A stretch of 64,000 bases of DNA. It comes from Terrisporobacter glycolicus ATCC 14880 = DSM 1288. Lineage in GTDB: Bacteria; Bacillota; Clostridia; Peptostreptococcales; Peptostreptococcaceae. This document shows positions 24,168 to 33,816 of the stretch, in pieces (position 1 is the first letter of the stretch; the number at the start of each line of letters is the position of its first letter). Under the pieces are notes generated by a model that worked only from the letters and a program-made list of their open reading frames with translations, was not told the DNA's origin and did no database searches. A program made the position numbers and the translations under genes. The stretch covers positions 3,162,001-3,226,000 of the forward strand of contig NZ_CP117523.1 in the NCBI RefSeq assembly GCF_036812735.1, in the 5' to 3' direction.

Positions 24168-24503
24168 TTGGATTATGTTGATATTTTATATAATGTTAAT
24201 GAAATTATTGTTGATTTAGGACTTGAAAAACCTTATAAAGAATTTTCTTGTAATCTAAATAATTACTTATTAACTAAATATGATGAATACTATCTAGGAT
24301 TGCAACTATATGAAAACAATGATAAACAAAATCATTTCTACGTTGTTGCCAGTTATGATAATGATTTTGGCTTGGATTGGATAATAAGAGATATTCAAAA
24401 AGACATTTCTAATGCTTATGATTATAAATGGGGTAGCACTGTAAAACGAATTTCTTTATTTTCATTTATTACAAACACTAGATTCATTCCTCCCCTTTAT
24501 TAA
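24168..24503 (+). CDS. Hypothetical protein, 111 residues
   Basis: No recognised family. I start it at the TTG at 24168, because GGAGG lies eight bases before it and falls inside any longer frame. The protein opens DYVDILYNVNEIIVDLGLE and contains alternating strands (YYLGLQLYENN, HFYVVASYDN) and a C-terminal SLFSFITNTRFIPPLY. It is acidic, with no signal peptide or membrane helix. It is convergent with copA, with a shared terminator between them. Confidence 0.6.
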   Translation: MDYVDILYNVNEIIVDLGLEKPYKEFSCNLNNYLLTKYDEYYLGLQLYENNDKQNHFYVVASYDNDFGLDWIIRDIQKDISNAYDYKWGSTVKRISLFSFITNTRFIPPLY

Positions 24504-24508
24504 AGCAT

Positions 24509-24541
24509 AAAAGGCTAACCTATTTTTTAGATTAGCCTTTA
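24509..24541. terminator. Bidirectional terminator between hypothetical gene and copA
   Basis: A 9-bp stem AAAGGCTAA / TTAGCCTTT (24510-24518 / 24532-24540), flanked by A and T runs. Confidence 0.7.
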
Positions 24542-24545
24542 TCAT

Positions 24546-27029
24546 TTATTTTTCTACTTTAAATCTTTTTAATCTTAACGCATTTAATAAAACTGATGTT
24601 GAACTAAATGCCATTGCAAGAGCTGCTATTACTGGGCTTAAAAGTGGACCTCCAAATAAATATAAAACTCCTGCTGCCACCGGTATGCCTATTACATTAT
24701 ATCCAAATGCCCAGAATAAGTTCTCTTTTATATTAGTCATTGTACTTTTACTAAGTCTTATGGCAGTTGGTACATCTAACAAATCACTTCTCATTAAAAC
24801 AATATCTGCCGATTCCATAGCCACGTCTGTACCACTTCCTATGGCTATTCCAATATCTGCCTGGGCTAAAGCTGGTGCATCATTTATTCCATCACCAACC
24901 ATGGCAACAAATTTACCTTCTTCTTGAAGTTTTTTAACTTCACTAGATTTATCCTGTGGTAAAACTTCTGCCAAAACTCTATCTATTCCAACTTGAGAGG
25001 CAATTGCCTGAGCTGTTTTTTTATTATCTCCAGTAATCATAGCCACTTCTATTCCCATATCATGAAGTTTTTTAATAGCTTTTGCGCTGTTTTCTTTAAC
25101 TACGTCGGCAACAGCTATTATCCCACCTATTTTATTATTAATTGCAATGTACATAGGTGTTTTTCCTTCACTTGCAAGTTTGTCAGACTTTTCTTCTAAA
25201 TCTTCAAGGTCTATATTTTTATTTATCATTAACTTTTTATTTCCAAGTAAAATGTCTCTTCCGTTTATAACAACTTCTATTCCATGACCTGGTATTGCCA
25301 TAAATTTATCCAGTTTGTAAAATTGAAGATTTTTTTCTTCACAATCTCTAACTATAGCTTCTCCTAAAGGGTGTTCTGAAGATTTTTCTGCACTTGCAGC
25401 TACTTTTAATAATTCTTCTTCTGTAATATTTCCATGAGTTATTATATTTGTAACTACTGGTTTACCTTCTGTAACTGTACCTGTTTTATCAAATACTATA
25501 GTATTAATTTTGTGAGTAGTTTCTAAAGCTTGCCCACCTTTAATTAAAATACCATTTTCTGCTCCTTTACCTGTTCCAACCATTATAGCTGTAGGTGTTG
25601 CAAGACCTAGGGCGCATGGACAAGCTATAACTAAAACTGCTATAAATACTGTTAATGAGAATATTGCTCCTTTACCTGCTATAAACCAAGCAAGTCCTGC
25701 AATTATAGCTATAACTACAACTACTGGGACAAAATAACCTGCAATTATATCAGCTAATTTTGCTATGGGTGCTTTTGAACCTTGAGCATCTTCTACTAAT
25801 TTAATTATTTGAGATATTGCTGTATCACTACCTACTTTTTCAGCTTTAAATCTTATAGTTCCGTTTTTATTTATACTAGCGCCTACTACTGAACTACCAA
25901 TATTTTTTTCTACTGGTATACTTTCACCTGTTAACATTGATTCATCTACAGAAGTATGTCCTTCTACAACAGTACCGTCTACAGGTATCTTAGAACCTGG
26001 TTTAACTACTATAATGTCTCCAACTTCAACCTCTTCTATTGGTATTTCTATTTCTTTATCATTTTTAATTATTGTAGCCGTTTTAGGGCTTAGCCCCATT
26101 AACTTTTTAATGGCTTCACCTGTTTTTCCTTTAGCACGAGTTTCAAAATATTTTCCAAGTAATACAAGAGTAATTATTACACCTGCACTTTCAAAATACA
26201 TATGATGTACGGCCATTTTGTCACCACTATATACTAAATATATTGAATATAAACTATATATAAGAGCTGCACTTGAACCTATAGTTATTAACGAATCCAT
26301 AGTCGGTGCTTTAGCTATCATGGATTTAACTCCTTTTGAGAAAAACTTATTTCCTGCTATAACTATTGGTATAGTTAAAAATAATTGAGTAAGTGCAAAG
26401 TTTAATGGATTTGTACTAGGGTCTATTATTTTAGGTAGTGGTAAGGGCCCAATTGGTGCTGGTATCATGTGTCCCATTGCTATATAAAATAATGGAACTG
26501 CAAATATAGCTGATATTACAAATTTATTAAACAAAGTTTTCATTTCTTTTTCTTTTCTTAATTTATCATCATCAACTGATACTTTCTTTTCCATCTCCAA
26601 AACTTTAAATCCAGCTTTTTCTATAATATCTTTTATTTCATATAATTTTACTTTACTTGGTATATAACTTATTGTTGCTTTTTCTGTTGCTAAATTAACT
26701 TGAACATTTTTTACCCCATCTATTTTTTTTACTGCTCTTTCCACAGCTTTTACACAAGATGCACATGTCATTCCACCTATTGGTACTATTACTTCTTTGT
26801 CTTTTTCTTCTTTTACTACTGTAAAACCTACTTTCTCTATAGCATTTTCTATATCTTCATTTTTTACTTTCTCTTTATCATAAGATATACTCAATTTTTC
26901 TGTTGCCATATTAACACTAGCTTCAACGCTTGAGTCTAATTTTTTAACTGCTCTTTCCACAGCCTTTGCACAAGATGCACATGTCATTCCACTTATTTTT
27001 ATATCATCAACATTTATTTTAGTATCCAT
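24546..27029 (-). CDS. copA: Copper-exporting P1B-type ATPase CopA
   Basis: An 827-residue copper pump. Two N-terminal HMA domains carry GMTCASC motifs (C17/C20 and C89/C92). Eight membrane helices follow, with the CPC motif [13 protein letters not shown] in helix 6, phosphorylation site [15 protein letters not shown] in the actuator loop, SEHPLG with the conserved HP, and [13 protein letters not shown]. The start is ATG at 27029 with AAAGGAG; twelve extra codons of the longer frame have no site. It is the last gene of a cluster with a response regulator and kinase upstream, presumably copper-responsive. No copZ or csoR is seen here. Confidence 0.96.
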   Translation of the reverse strand: MDTKINVDDIKISGMTCASCAKAVERAVKKLDSSVEASVNMATEKLSISYDKEKVKNEDIENAIEKVGFTVVKEEKDKEVIVPIGGMTCASCVKAVERAVKKIDGVKNVQVNLATEKATISYIPSKVKLYEIKDIIEKAGFKVLEMEKKVSVDDDKLRKEKEMKTLFNKFVISAIFAVPLFYIAMGHMIPAPIGPLPLPKIIDPSTNPLNFALTQLFLTIPIVIAGNKFFSKGVKSMIAKAPTMDSLITIGSSAALIYSLYSIYLVYSGDKMAVHHMYFESAGVIITLVLLGKYFETRAKGKTGEAIKKLMGLSPKTATIIKNDKEIEIPIEEVEVGDIIVVKPGSKIPVDGTVVEGHTSVDESMLTGESIPVEKNIGSSVVGASINKNGTIRFKAEKVGSDTAISQIIKLVEDAQGSKAPIAKLADIIAGYFVPVVVVIAIIAGLAWFIAGKGAIFSLTVFIAVLVIACPCALGLATPTAIMVGTGKGAENGILIKGGQALETTHKINTIVFDKTGTVTEGKPVVTNIITHGNITEEELLKVAASAEKSSEHPLGEAIVRDCEEKNLQFYKLDKFMAIPGHGIEVVINGRDILLGNKKLMINKNIDLEDLEEKSDKLASEGKTPMYIAINNKIGGIIAVADVVKENSAKAIKKLHDMGIEVAMITGDNKKTAQAIASQVGIDRVLAEVLPQDKSSEVKKLQEEGKFVAMVGDGINDAPALAQADIGIAIGSGTDVAMESADIVLMRSDLLDVPTAIRLSKSTMTNIKENLFWAFGYNVIGIPVAAGVLYLFGGPLLSPVIAALAMAFSSTSVLLNALRLKRFKVEK

Positions 27030-27125
27030 GATTTTTCTCCTTTCATAAGTCATTTTTAGTATCATTATCTTGCTACAATAACATACTATATTAACTTTAT
27101 GAATATTTTATGAAGATAAAAATTT

Positions 27126-28247
27126 TTAAGCAGGAAGAGTAATTATAAATTCACTTCCTTCATCTACTTTACTTCTAACTTCTATTTTTCCTTTATGTAA
27201 ATCAATTATAGATTTACATATGGTAAGTCCTATTCCAGTTCCTCCAGTATTTCTACATCTAGATTTATCTACCCTATAAAATCTTTCAAATATATAATCT
27301 AAACTTTCCTCTGGTATCCCTATACCATTATCTTTTACAATTATTTTAATAAAATCATCTGCTTTATATAATTTAATAATAATTTTACCTTGTATTTTAC
27401 AATTACAATTTGTATATCTTACAGCATTGGATATTAAATTAACTATAACTTGAGTTATTTTTTCTTTATCTACTCTTGCTGTAAGTTCTTCCAAATCATA
27501 CTCTATTTTTATATTTTTCTCAAATGCAAAACTTTGATTATTATATATAATGTTTTTAATTAATTGTTTTAAATCAACTTCACTTATCTCCAATTTATTT
27601 TTTTCACTATCATATTTAGTAAGATTTTTCAATTGATTTACTAAGTGATTAAGCCTAATTACCTCTTCATTTACACTGTTTAATCTTTCTTGTGATGGTT
27701 CCCATATTCCATCAATCATTGCCTCTAAATGTGTTTGTATACTTGTTAAAGGAGTTCTAAGTTCATGAGAAATATCTGATGTTAACTTTTTTCTCATATT
27801 CTCCATTTTATATAATTCTTTTGATAACTCATTAATAGAATTTATTAAATCGTCTATTTCCACAATAGAACTTTCATATTCTAATGTTTGATCATATCCT
27901 CCCCTTTTTATAAAGTCTGTCATTTTTGACACAACAATTATAGGCTTTGAAATTTTTTGAGATAAAAAAATAGAAATTGATATTGAAACTATAATCATAA
28001 GCAAAGATATTCCTATGATTAAGTTAGTAATATCTTGTAAAAATAATTCTCTATTTTTAATTAAAGATTGTTTAGATAATTCCACCATATTTGAAGAATA
28101 ATATATAATTTTCTTTTCCACTGATAAGTTAATACTTACAGCCATTATTAGAATGATTCCTATCATTACCATAGCTAAATAAAATATTAACTTCTTATTA
28201 ATGTTTAGTTTTTTTTTGTTAAATTCCAAATTTATACCCCACTCCAT
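27126..28247 (-). CDS. Sensor histidine kinase of the copper locus
   Basis: A 373-residue HisKA/HATPase kinase. Membrane helices lie at about 21-43 and 75-97, leaving an outside loop of only about 30 residues. HAMP follows (98-150), then the phosphoacceptor H161 in SDISHELRTPL and the ATPase N, G1 and G2 boxes (NLISNAVRY, DNGIGIP, GGTGIGLTIC). The frame overlaps the response regulator by 29 bases from ATG 28247; a TTG at 28229 with GGGG seven bases before it would overlap by 11 and is plausible. The short loop has no Met or His cluster, so the signal could be sensed in the membrane. Probably copper or envelope stress, by location. Confidence 0.92.
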   Translation of the reverse strand: MEWGINLEFNKKKLNINKKLIFYLAMVMIGIILIMAVSINLSVEKKIIYYSSNMVELSKQSLIKNRELFLQDITNLIIGISLLMIIVSISISIFLSQKISKPIIVVSKMTDFIKRGGYDQTLEYESSIVEIDDLINSINELSKELYKMENMRKKLTSDISHELRTPLTSIQTHLEAMIDGIWEPSQERLNSVNEEVIRLNHLVNQLKNLTKYDSEKNKLEISEVDLKQLIKNIIYNNQSFAFEKNIKIEYDLEELTARVDKEKITQVIVNLISNAVRYTNCNCKIQGKIIIKLYKADDFIKIIVKDNGIGIPEESLDYIFERFYRVDKSRCRNTGGTGIGLTICKSIIDLHKGKIEVRSKVDEGSEFIITLPA

Positions 28248-28887
28248 AAACTGTTTGTATTATTCTTGGTTTTTTAGTGTCTTCTTCTATTTTTTGTCTT
28301 AAGTTTTTAATATGAGCATCTATGATTCTATCAAATTTTTCATAATAATCATCTGTTACTAACTCTAATAATTCTTCTCTTGTAAAAATTTTCTTTTGAT
28401 TATTTACAAATAGCAACAATAACTTATATTCTGTATTTGTCAAACTTACATCATTATCTCTTATTTTGACTTCATGAGATAATGTATTAATTTCTATTTC
28501 ATCATTAATTTTTATAATTTCTTCTTTTTTTATTTTTCTAAGTGCTGCCTTTGCCCTTAAAACTAATTCTTTCACATTAAATGGCTTACAAACATAGTCA
28601 TCACATCCCAAGTTAAATCCATCTATTTTATCTTCATCTTCAGTTTTTGCCGTTAACATTATTATATGCACTAAGGATGTTTCTCTTATTTTCTCACAAA
28701 TTTCTTCACCACTTATATCCGGTAACATTCTATCTAAAATTACTAAATCAAATTCATTATTATTAAATAATCTCAATGCTTCATTACCATCATATGCTAC
28801 CAAAGTATTATATCCTTCTTTATCTAGATAAGCTTTTACAACTTCTGTTATTTTTTTTTCATCATCAACTAATAATATATTAAACAT
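28219..28887 (-). CDS. OmpR-family response regulator of the copper locus
   Basis: A 222-residue regulator: receiver domain (1-118) with acidic pocket DDE (8-10), phosphoacceptor D52 in LVILDRMLPD, T in MLTAK and K in CKPF; winged-helix DNA-binding domain (about 125-222) with LTNTEYKLLLLF and the IDAHIKNLRQKIEE recognition helix, ending IQTVYGVGYKF. First gene of the kinase operon, divergent from the HMA-UreH gene across a 156-bp gap. Likely targets are copA and that divergent gene; inferred from arrangement. Confidence 0.93.
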   Translation of the reverse strand: MFNILLVDDEKKITEVVKAYLDKEGYNTLVAYDGNEALRLFNNNEFDLVILDRMLPDISGEEICEKIRETSLVHIIMLTAKTEDEDKIDGFNLGCDDYVCKPFNVKELVLRAKAALRKIKKEEIIKINDEIEINTLSHEVKIRDNDVSLTNTEYKLLLLFVNNQKKIFTREELLELVTDDYYEKFDRIIDAHIKNLRQKIEEDTKKPRIIQTVYGVGYKFGI

Positions 28888-29043
28888 AACTCCTCCTAAA
28901 ATTTCCTTATAATTTTACAATATCATAGAATTGTATATTTTTTATGAATTTTTAGCTTAAGTATTACTATTCTTCATTATTTTTTCATAATTTTAGAATA
29001 TAATATACATAATATAAACTTATTTTAAAATTGAGGTAAAATT

Positions 29044-29994
29044 ATGAGTAAAATTACTAAATTCCTTCATGTATATGGAATGAAATGTCACTCTTGTGAA
29101 GTGGCAGTTGAGGAAGAAATTAATAAACTACAAGGTATTGTAAATGTAGAGGCTGATCATAATAATTCTATGGTCATAGTCACTTATGAAAATGAATTGT
29201 GCAATGATGATAAAATCAAATTAGCTATTAAAAATTCTGGCTTTTCCTCAAGTAATAATATGTTAATAAAAGTTTTAACTTTAAGTATTGTTATAATATC
29301 TATGTTTTTCCTGGGAAATAATCCTTTAACAGGATCAAATACTTCTTTCACAAGAGTTGAAACTTCTTTTATCATGTTATTTGTACTTGGTTTTTTTACA
29401 TCATTTCATTGTGTTGGAATGTGTGGAGGTATTTTACTTACACAAACCATAAATAAAGACGAAAATATTAAGGATAAAAAATCATCTTTTAAAGTTGCTT
29501 TACTTTATAATAGTGGACGTGTAATCTCTTATACTATTGTTGGGGGGGTTGTTGGTGCTCTTGGTTCAATTTTTTCTACCACTATTCAAATTCAAAACTT
29601 TATAAAGATAATCGCCGGTGTTTTTATGATAATTTCTGGACTTCATATGATTGGAATTAAAGTATTAAATAACATTAAAATCCCCATATTTTTCAAAAAA
29701 AACACTTGTGTAAATAATCATAAGAATCCATTTATAGTTGGCTATTTAAGTGGATTTTTGCCTTGTGGTCCCCTACAGACTATGCAATTATATGCTCTAT
29801 CTAGCGGTAGCTTTGTAATGGGTGCTTCGTCTATGTTTGTCTTTTCATTAGGAACACTTCCTATTATGTTATCATTTGCTTATGTTTCATCTAGAATGTG
29901 TACATCCTTCAATGAAAAAATATACAAATATGCAGGTGTTTTAATTATTATACTGGGTATTCTTATGATGAACCCTAGGCTACATTTCATATAA
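29044..29994 (+). CDS. HMA domain fused to UreH-like/TauE-type membrane domain
   Basis: A 316-residue fusion. An N-terminal heavy-metal domain (about 1-75) has GMKCHSC with C15 and C18. A six-to-seven-helix membrane domain follows, of the 'urease accessory protein UreH-like' or sulfite-exporter TauE/SafE type, with the paired motifs FFTSFHCVGMCGGI and GFLPCGPLQTMQLYALS. Cysteines in both motifs could pass metal or electrons across the membrane. Longer relatives carry an extra C-terminal cupredoxin; it is absent here. Divergent from the response regulator. Probable copper trafficking, inferred from HMA and location. Confidence 0.87.
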   Translation: MSKITKFLHVYGMKCHSCEVAVEEEINKLQGIVNVEADHNNSMVIVTYENELCNDDKIKLAIKNSGFSSSNNMLIKVLTLSIVIISMFFLGNNPLTGSNTSFTRVETSFIMLFVLGFFTSFHCVGMCGGILLTQTINKDENIKDKKSSFKVALLYNSGRVISYTIVGGVVGALGSIFSTTIQIQNFIKIIAGVFMIISGLHMIGIKVLNNIKIPIFFKKNTCVNNHKNPFIVGYLSGFLPCGPLQTMQLYALSSGSFVMGASSMFVFSLGTLPIMLSFAYVSSRMCTSFNEKIYKYAGVLIIILGILMMNPRLHFI

Positions 29995-29999
29995 AAAAT

Positions 30000-30033
30000 A
30001 AACCGATAAAATTTAATAAAATTTTATCGGTTT
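30000..30033. terminator. Bidirectional terminator after HMA-UreH gene
   Basis: A 15-bp perfect stem AAACCGATAAAATTT / AAATTTTATCGGTTT (30000-30014 / 30019-30033), four-base loop. It ends the plus-strand gene and the facing minus-strand gene. Confidence 0.85.
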
Positions 30034-30043
30034 ATTTGCTTAT

Positions 30044-30679
30044 CTAAATTATTTTTTCAATAATTAAAATCAAATCTGAAATTATTATTTGATTCAAAAC
30101 TGTTAAGTCAAATCCAAACTCCTTTAAAGAAATATTAATTTTATAAGGTAAGTTTTCTTCCACAATCTGTAGTTTAGTACCTTGAATTGTATTTATTATT
30201 TCTTCACTCTCTTCATCATCAATCTTTGGCACAATTATTGTATTGTCTATTGAAAACAATTCTTCATTATTTCCTTCTATCTTAAAATCTACTCTAAATA
30301 TATTTCCTTCTTTTGCATTTTCATTAAACTTAAAACTATATTTTAAAGAAACATATATAGAATAAATACCTAATTCATTTATTGTTAAAGTATCATTAGG
30401 TCTTTGAATAACACTTGATTCAATTTTATAAGATGATGTATTTATTTCAAGAGGTGAAGCTGTAAGATATAAATTTTGATTATCAGTTATTATTTGTAAT
30501 AGTTTTGGGTCATTAACTTGTACTATACATATATCCTTTGGTTGCAAATAACAACAATTATTATTGTTATAAGATAGTTTATTACATATGCATATTTTTT
30601 CACAGCCATAAGGACAAGTTTTTTCACATTTTTTACACTCCTCACAGCTATTATTTTTTGAGTTATCTTTCATCGTCAT
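30044..30679 (-). CDS. Cys-rich N-terminal / beta-sandwich C-terminal protein
   Basis: A 211-residue protein not matched to a named family. Residues about 8-45 hold ten cysteines (CEECKKCEKTCPYGCEKICIC then NCCYL), dense enough to bind metal or crosslink. The rest is strand-rich (LQIITDNQNLYLTASPLE, DTLTINELGIYSIYVSLKYS) and reads like a jelly-roll domain of the kind on spore or exosporium surface proteins. No signal peptide. The ATG at 30679 has GGGAGGAG eight bases before it. A spore-coat or exosporium protein is my best guess, weakly supported. Confidence 0.55.
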   Translation of the reverse strand: MTMKDNSKNNSCEECKKCEKTCPYGCEKICICNKLSYNNNNCCYLQPKDICIVQVNDPKLLQIITDNQNLYLTASPLEINTSSYKIESSVIQRPNDTLTINELGIYSIYVSLKYSFKFNENAKEGNIFRVDFKIEGNNEELFSIDNTIIVPKIDDEESEEIINTIQGTKLQIVEENLPYKINISLKEFGFDLTVLNQIIISDLILIIEKII

Positions 30680-30790
30680 TTTATTATCTCCTCCCATATT
30701 TTAATTACTATCTTATTTAATATACTTCTACAATATTTTATTCTTTATATGTACCTTTAGTGACATTATTAGATATATTTTTATTTATAA

Positions 30791-30837
30791 AAAAAGATAT
30801 AGATAGGTTTTGTAATTAGACCTATCTATATCTTTTT
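30791..30837 (-). terminator. Terminator of the galactitol operon
   Basis: An 18-bp perfect stem (30791-30808 with 30820-30837), AAAAAGATATAG.. / ..CTATATCTTTTT, overlapping the stop codon of the PfkB gene, with T residues on the minus strand. Confidence 0.85.
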
Positions 30838-31768
30838 AATAAATTTTTTTAATTATTATATTTTCTAATATATTATCTGCATCTTTGAAATTAAAATTTC
30901 CTGTTGAAAAAGTCATTGCATTAGCAGCAGAAATTGATACAGCATATTTTAAGCTATCTATGTTTGAATATCCTCTTTCCATTGCAACAGCAAATGCAGC
31001 AACCATAGAATCTCCACAACCTACAGTGTTGACAACATTTATTTTAGGAGGTTTTCCATGATAAACACCATCTCGACAAACTAATAATGCTCCATCCTTT
31101 CCAAGAGAAACAACAACTATCTCTATTCCGCTTTCATAAAGTTTTACAGCACTATTAATTACCTCTTCTCTATTATTTATACTAATCCCTAATAAGTTTT
31201 CCATTTCTTCGCTATTAGGTTTTATCATGGTTGGCAAAGCTTTTATGCCCTCTTTTAACAAATTGCCTGATGCATCTAAAATGACTTTTTTATTTTTATC
31301 TTTTATCATTTTTATTAAAGTCGCATAAATATCAGTAGGTACACCTTGAGGCACACTTCCAGAGATCGTAACAATATTACTACTATCTATTATTTCATCA
31401 AAGTCACATATAAATTTATTTATTTCATCTTCACTAATAAAACATCCTTTTTCTAAAAACTCTGTAGATATGTTATTCTCATCTAATATGTTTATACAAT
31501 TTCTAGTTTCACTTTTCACATGTGTAAAATGATTTTTTATATTATCTTTTTTCAATAATTCTTCAATTAATGCTCCACAATGTCCACCTACAAATCCAGT
31601 AGCTAATACTTCTTCTTTACAAAGAGAAATCACTCTGGATACATTTAATCCTTTTCCCCCAGCAGTATTGTTGCATTCTAATACTCTAATAACCTTGCCC
31701 GATTCCACACATCCTTTTATTTTGTATGCTTTATCAACAGATACATTTAAAGTTACAGTTATAATCAT
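30836..31768 (-). CDS. PfkB-family sugar-phosphate kinase (tagatose-6-phosphate kinase / 1-phosphofructokinase type)
   Basis: A 310-residue kinase of the FruK/LacC branch. MIITVTLNVSVDKAY opens it, NNTAGGKGLNVSRV is the first PfkB signature, and NTVGCGDSMVAAFAVAM the second, with the catalytic Asp. As last gene of the galactitol operon it most likely phosphorylates tagatose 6-phosphate to the 1,6-bisphosphate used by the adjoining aldolase. Activity on fructose 1-phosphate cannot be excluded from sequence. It starts 13 bp after gatD. Confidence 0.9.
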   Translation of the reverse strand: MIITVTLNVSVDKAYKIKGCVESGKVIRVLECNNTAGGKGLNVSRVISLCKEEVLATGFVGGHCGALIEELLKKDNIKNHFTHVKSETRNCINILDENNISTEFLEKGCFISEDEINKFICDFDEIIDSSNIVTISGSVPQGVPTDIYATLIKMIKDKNKKVILDASGNLLKEGIKALPTMIKPNSEEMENLLGISINNREEVINSAVKLYESGIEIVVVSLGKDGALLVCRDGVYHGKPPKINVVNTVGCGDSMVAAFAVAMERGYSNIDSLKYAVSISAANAMTFSTGNFNFKDADNILENIIIKKIY

Positions 31769-31781
31769 TTAATTCTCTCCC

Positions 31782-32834
31782 TTATACTTCTTCACTATCT
31801 ATTAATATTTTTCCTTTTACCTTATTATCTTTGTACATTTTAAAGGCGCTTGGTATTTCTCTTAAAGGAATCTTTTTATAAATTAACGATTCATCAAATT
31901 TTAATTCTCCAGTTTTAAAATAATGAGCAGTTAATTCCCACTCTTTTCCTGGAAATGGAGCACTATAAGACATCCAAGACCCTGTTAAATTAAATTCTTT
32001 TCTATTCATTTGCTCCCATTCTTTCACTGAAAAAGTAATTTCTTTAGTAGGAGTTCCTATAAAACATACATTAGCTTTATTAGCTGCTAATTGAAAAGCC
32101 ATTTTCATTGTTATTGTATTTCCTGCTGTTTCATAAACATAATCAAACCCTCTATTATTTGTCAATTGTAATGCATTTTTCATAAAATTTTCTTCTAAAG
32201 TATTTATTCCCTCATCTGCACCCAAAACTTTAGCAAGTTCTAATCTTTCATTATTTATATCAAATACTACAACTTTCTTAGCTCCAAATATTTTAGCCCA
32301 TTGCATTGTAAATAAACCTATAGTACCTCCACCTAAAATTGCAACCGTTTTTCCACCTTCATAAGGTACTCTTTCTAACCCATGTAGTGCAACTGTAGCT
32401 GGCTCAAAAAATGCTCCTTGCTCAAATGTAACTTCATCCTCAAATTTTACTGCATTTATCTCTGGAACAACTACATATTCTGCAAAACTTCCAAATTCCC
32501 TAGAACCTATAAAACTATAGTGTTTACAAAGAGCATGATTTCCACTTTGACAATCTTCACACTTCATACAAGGAACTAAAGGAACCCCTGCTACCCTATC
32601 TCCAATTTTTAGAGAAGTAACTTCTTCACCAATTTCTTCTATTATACCAGAGAATTCGTGTCCCAACACATTAGGGTAAAAGTGGCACGCATCTGAATTC
32701 ACCCTCGGTACATCTGATCCACAAATTCCTGTATATTTTACTTTTATTAAAACCTGATTTTTCTTTGGAATAGGTTTATCTATATCTTCAAATCTTATAT
32801 CTTCTCTACCATGAACTACTCCCGCTTTCATCAT
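31782..32834 (-). CDS. gatD: Galactitol-1-phosphate 5-dehydrogenase GatD
   Basis: Zinc-dependent medium-chain dehydrogenase, about 350 residues, oxidising galactitol 1-phosphate to tagatose 6-phosphate with NAD. Catalytic zinc ligands lie in GICGSDVPR and LGHEFSGIIEEIGEEV. The structural zinc loop CMKCEDCQSGNHALC is complete. The Rossmann motif is ILGGGTIGLFTMQWAKIFGA. The late block LTGSWMSYSAPFPGKEWEL resembles E. coli GatD. AGAAGG spacing favours the third or fourth codon of the longest frame as start; I take the third. Lies between gatY and the kinase gene. Confidence 0.92.
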   Translation of the reverse strand: MMKAGVVHGREDIRFEDIDKPIPKKNQVLIKVKYTGICGSDVPRVNSDACHFYPNVLGHEFSGIIEEIGEEVTSLKIGDRVAGVPLVPCMKCEDCQSGNHALCKHYSFIGSREFGSFAEYVVVPEINAVKFEDEVTFEQGAFFEPATVALHGLERVPYEGGKTVAILGGGTIGLFTMQWAKIFGAKKVVVFDINNERLELAKVLGADEGINTLEENFMKNALQLTNNRGFDYVYETAGNTITMKMAFQLAANKANVCFIGTPTKEITFSVKEWEQMNRKEFNLTGSWMSYSAPFPGKEWELTAHYFKTGELKFDESLIYKKIPLREIPSAFKMYKDNKVKGKILIDSEEV

Positions 32835-32852
32835 AGCCATATACCTTCTTTC

Positions 32853-33701
32853 TTATGCTTTATCTATTGAACCACACATGTTAATTCTATTTTTTACTAA
32901 ATCTTTAACATTTTCCATTGCAACTTTTCCATATTTCTTTGGATCTATTGTTTCTGGATTTTCTTTCAATGTCTTTTTTACCCCATCTGTATAAGCAATT
33001 CTTAATTCTGTGGCAAAATTTACTTTGCATATGCCTCTATTTATACTTTCTTTTATAGCTTCTTGTGATAATCCAGAAGCTCCATGTAAAACCAAAGGAA
33101 CATCTACAAGTTCTCTTATTTCGCTTAATCTATCTAAATCTAACTTTGGTATTCCATCATAAACTCCATGAGCTGTTCCTATAGCTACTGCAAGAGAATC
33201 TACATTTGTTCTTTGTACAAATTCTTTTGCTTCTTTAGGATCTGTGTATCCTCCACATCCACCATCTAAATCATCTTCTTTTCCGCCTACTTTTCCCAGT
33301 TCAGCTTCTACAGGAATAGATGAGGGCTTACATGCATCCACAACTCTCTTTGTTATTTTTATATTTTCTTCAAAAATATTATGAGATCCATCAATCATTA
33401 TGGATGTATATCCGCCTCTAAGCGCCTGCATCGCTAAATCAAAACTACTTCCATGGTCTAAATGCAGTGCTACTGGAACCCTAGACTTTTTTGCTGCCGA
33501 ATTTACATTAGATAAGTAATAATCGATACCTGCATATTTAACAGTTGATGGTGTAGTTTGCATAATTACAGGAGAGTTTAATTCTTCTGCAGCTTCTATT
33601 ACAGCCATAACCATTTCCATGTTTTCCACATTAAATGCACCTACAGCATATTTCCCTTCTTGTGCTTTTTTTAATATTTCTTTTGTTGTAACTAATGGCA
33701 T
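32853..33701 (-). CDS. gatY: Class II tagatose-bisphosphate aldolase GatY
   Basis: Zinc aldolase of 282 residues that splits tagatose 1,6-bisphosphate into glyceraldehyde 3-phosphate and dihydroxyacetone phosphate. VALHLDHGSS gives catalytic D82 and zinc ligand H83. VEAELGKVGGKED, AIGTAHGVY and LVLHGASGLS supply the other ligands and the phosphate loop; INRGICKVNFATELR is typical of the GatY/KbaY/FbaA class. Context (gatABC, gatD) decides for tagatose rather than fructose bisphosphate. A gatZ partner, needed in enterobacteria, is absent, as is usual in Firmicutes. Confidence 0.9.
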   Translation of the reverse strand: MPLVTTKEILKKAQEGKYAVGAFNVENMEMVMAVIEAAEELNSPVIMQTTPSTVKYAGIDYYLSNVNSAAKKSRVPVALHLDHGSSFDLAMQALRGGYTSIMIDGSHNIFEENIKITKRVVDACKPSSIPVEAELGKVGGKEDDLDGGCGGYTDPKEAKEFVQRTNVDSLAVAIGTAHGVYDGIPKLDLDRLSEIRELVDVPLVLHGASGLSQEAIKESINRGICKVNFATELRIAYTDGVKKTLKENPETIDPKKYGKVAMENVKDLVKNRINMCGSIDKA

Positions 33702-33760
33702 TATACTTCCTCCTATTTATTGTAATTAAACTTAAAAGGTATAAAAAAAAATATATGTTA

Positions 33761-33798
33761 TACTAAGCAATAACTAAAATATTAGTTATCACTTAGTA
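33761..33798. other. Hairpin in the gatC-gatY gap
   Basis: A two-tier stem: TACTAAG / CTTAGTA outside (33761-33767 / 33792-33798) and ATAACTAA / TTAGTTAT inside (33770-33777 / 33782-33789), separated by a 2x2 internal loop. No T run. It sits in the 115-bp gap inside the operon; probably an mRNA processing or stability element, or possibly an operator. Confidence 0.5.
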
Positions 33799-33816
33799 AT
33801 TATATATTTCATAAGC

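Noticed and set aside
24993-26933. Several plus-strand ORFs over copA
   Set aside because: Shadows of copA; composition is Phe/Ser/Tyr-rich and starts lack ribosome sites.
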